Positions 63,653-64,000 of a stretch of 64,000 nt of DNA are shown here, one piece after another; within the stretch, counting starts at the first letter, position 1; every line of letters begins with the position of its first letter. Source of the DNA: Streptomyces sp. NBC_01210 (lineage in GTDB: Bacteria > Actinomycetota > Actinomycetes > Streptomycetales > Streptomycetaceae); NCBI RefSeq assembly GCF_036010325.1, contig NZ_CP108549.1, positions 310,001-374,000 of the forward strand, given 5' to 3'. The notes beneath the pieces were generated by a model, which was not told the DNA's origin, ran no database searches, and was given only the letters and a program-made list of their open reading frames with translations. The translations under genes were made by a program, and so were the position numbers.

Positions 63653-64000
63653 TCACAGCACTAGGTAGGGCTTGTAGGGGTCCAGCTGGCTGGGCCGTGG
63701 TTGTCGCCGGCTTCCGAGCAACTGCTCTGGGTATTCCGTGCGGGCGCATCGGCGGACCGTGTTGGCGCCCATGTGTAATTCTCGGGCGATCTCCCGGATG
63801 CCGTGTCCTTGGTCGAGGAGGGCGTGGACGATGGCGTGACGTTCACGGATGCGGGTTTCGATCGGAGACATCTCCTTCGCCGACGGCGGTTCGGAGGAGA
63901 AAGGAATATCCGGCCGGTCACCGGGACCAGAACCCGGTCGTCGCAGGCATTCGTTGTGCCGACGCACGCATTGTTCGATCGCGGTGCCGAGGTTTTGCCA
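63653..64000 (-). pseudogene. ISL3-family transposase middle fragment, runs off the window
   Basis: The frame is open to the window end (WQNLGTAIEQCVRRHNECLR) and contains the inserted HTH (IREIARELHMGANTVRRCAR) followed by QLDPYKPYL, where similarity ends. Same family as the remnant at 48826-49701 but a different subgroup. Confidence 0.7.

Overview
The window is very GC-rich actinobacterial DNA. Codon usage with G or C in nearly every third position, GGAGG-type ribosome sites, GTG/TTG starts, overlapping ATGA/GTGA gene junctions and recognisable families (streptogrisin-type protease, DUF6368, GylR-like IclR regulator) point to Streptomyces or a close relative. The density of broken transposases from at least eleven IS families (IS3, IS5, IS21, IS30, IS110, IS481, IS630, IS701, IS1182, ISAzo13, ISL3), with single-copy metabolic genes in between, looks like a chromosome arm or a plasmid-like accessory region rather than the core.

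Layout. 1-4.6 kb: IS debris (IS5, IS110, ISAzo13), one intact IS5-type element with 18-bp ends, and a headless LysR regulator. 4.7-9.3 kb: a 40-bp perfect palindrome, a small unknown gene, a nitrilase-superfamily hydrolase, an intact IS481 element and a frameshifted IclR regulator. 9.3-11.6 kb: an unknown gene, pieces of a sensor kinase, a conjugation ATPase and a thioredoxin-like membrane protein. 11.6-15.6 kb: a selenocysteine island with a broken selD diverging from tRNA-Sec, selA and selB. 15.7-17.3 kb: phospholipase C remnant and an intact secreted serine protease. 17.7-20.4 kb: two related IS5-type elements that abut, then a third remnant. 20.7-25.1 kb: frameshifted macrolide-type glycosyltransferase and type-B carboxylesterase between two IS630 remnants. 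25.2-29.2 kb: small unknown genes and a first cytochrome P450. 29.4-39 kb: a patchwork of remnants, palindromes, tRNA-fMet with a strong terminator, a plsC-like gene, a broken lipoprotein gene, small secreted or plasmid-type proteins, an orphan barstar and a TetR remnant next to an alpha/beta hydrolase.

39.9-48.6 kb is the most coherent and interesting block and looks like a biosynthetic cluster. A ketosynthase and acyl carrier protein are transcribed away from a terpene synthase plus P450 pair. A condensation/PapA-type acyltransferase follows on the other strand. A second P450 then heads an ATGA/GTGA-coupled operon with an ABC ATPase and its permease. Inferred logic: a cyclised terpene is oxidised twice, possibly esterified with an acyl group handled by the dedicated ACP, and exported. 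Both cluster P450s lack the usual acid-alcohol pair of helix I.

48.7-58.6 kb: ISL3 remnants, two related unknown genes, DoxX, a broken cupin divergent from a LysR gene, a GyrB-like ATPase protein, DUF6368, a RibD/DHFR-fold reductase, LexA and flavin-oxidoreductase remnants, and an intact TetR / FAD-monooxygenase divergent pair. 58.6-64 kb is again IS-dominated, with a frameshifted Fic/Doc toxin relic, a small dimeric-barrel protein and a GNAT acetyltransferase.

Many otherwise well-conserved genes here carry single-base frameshifts. This can be genuine decay or an indel-prone assembly; the sequence alone cannot decide.
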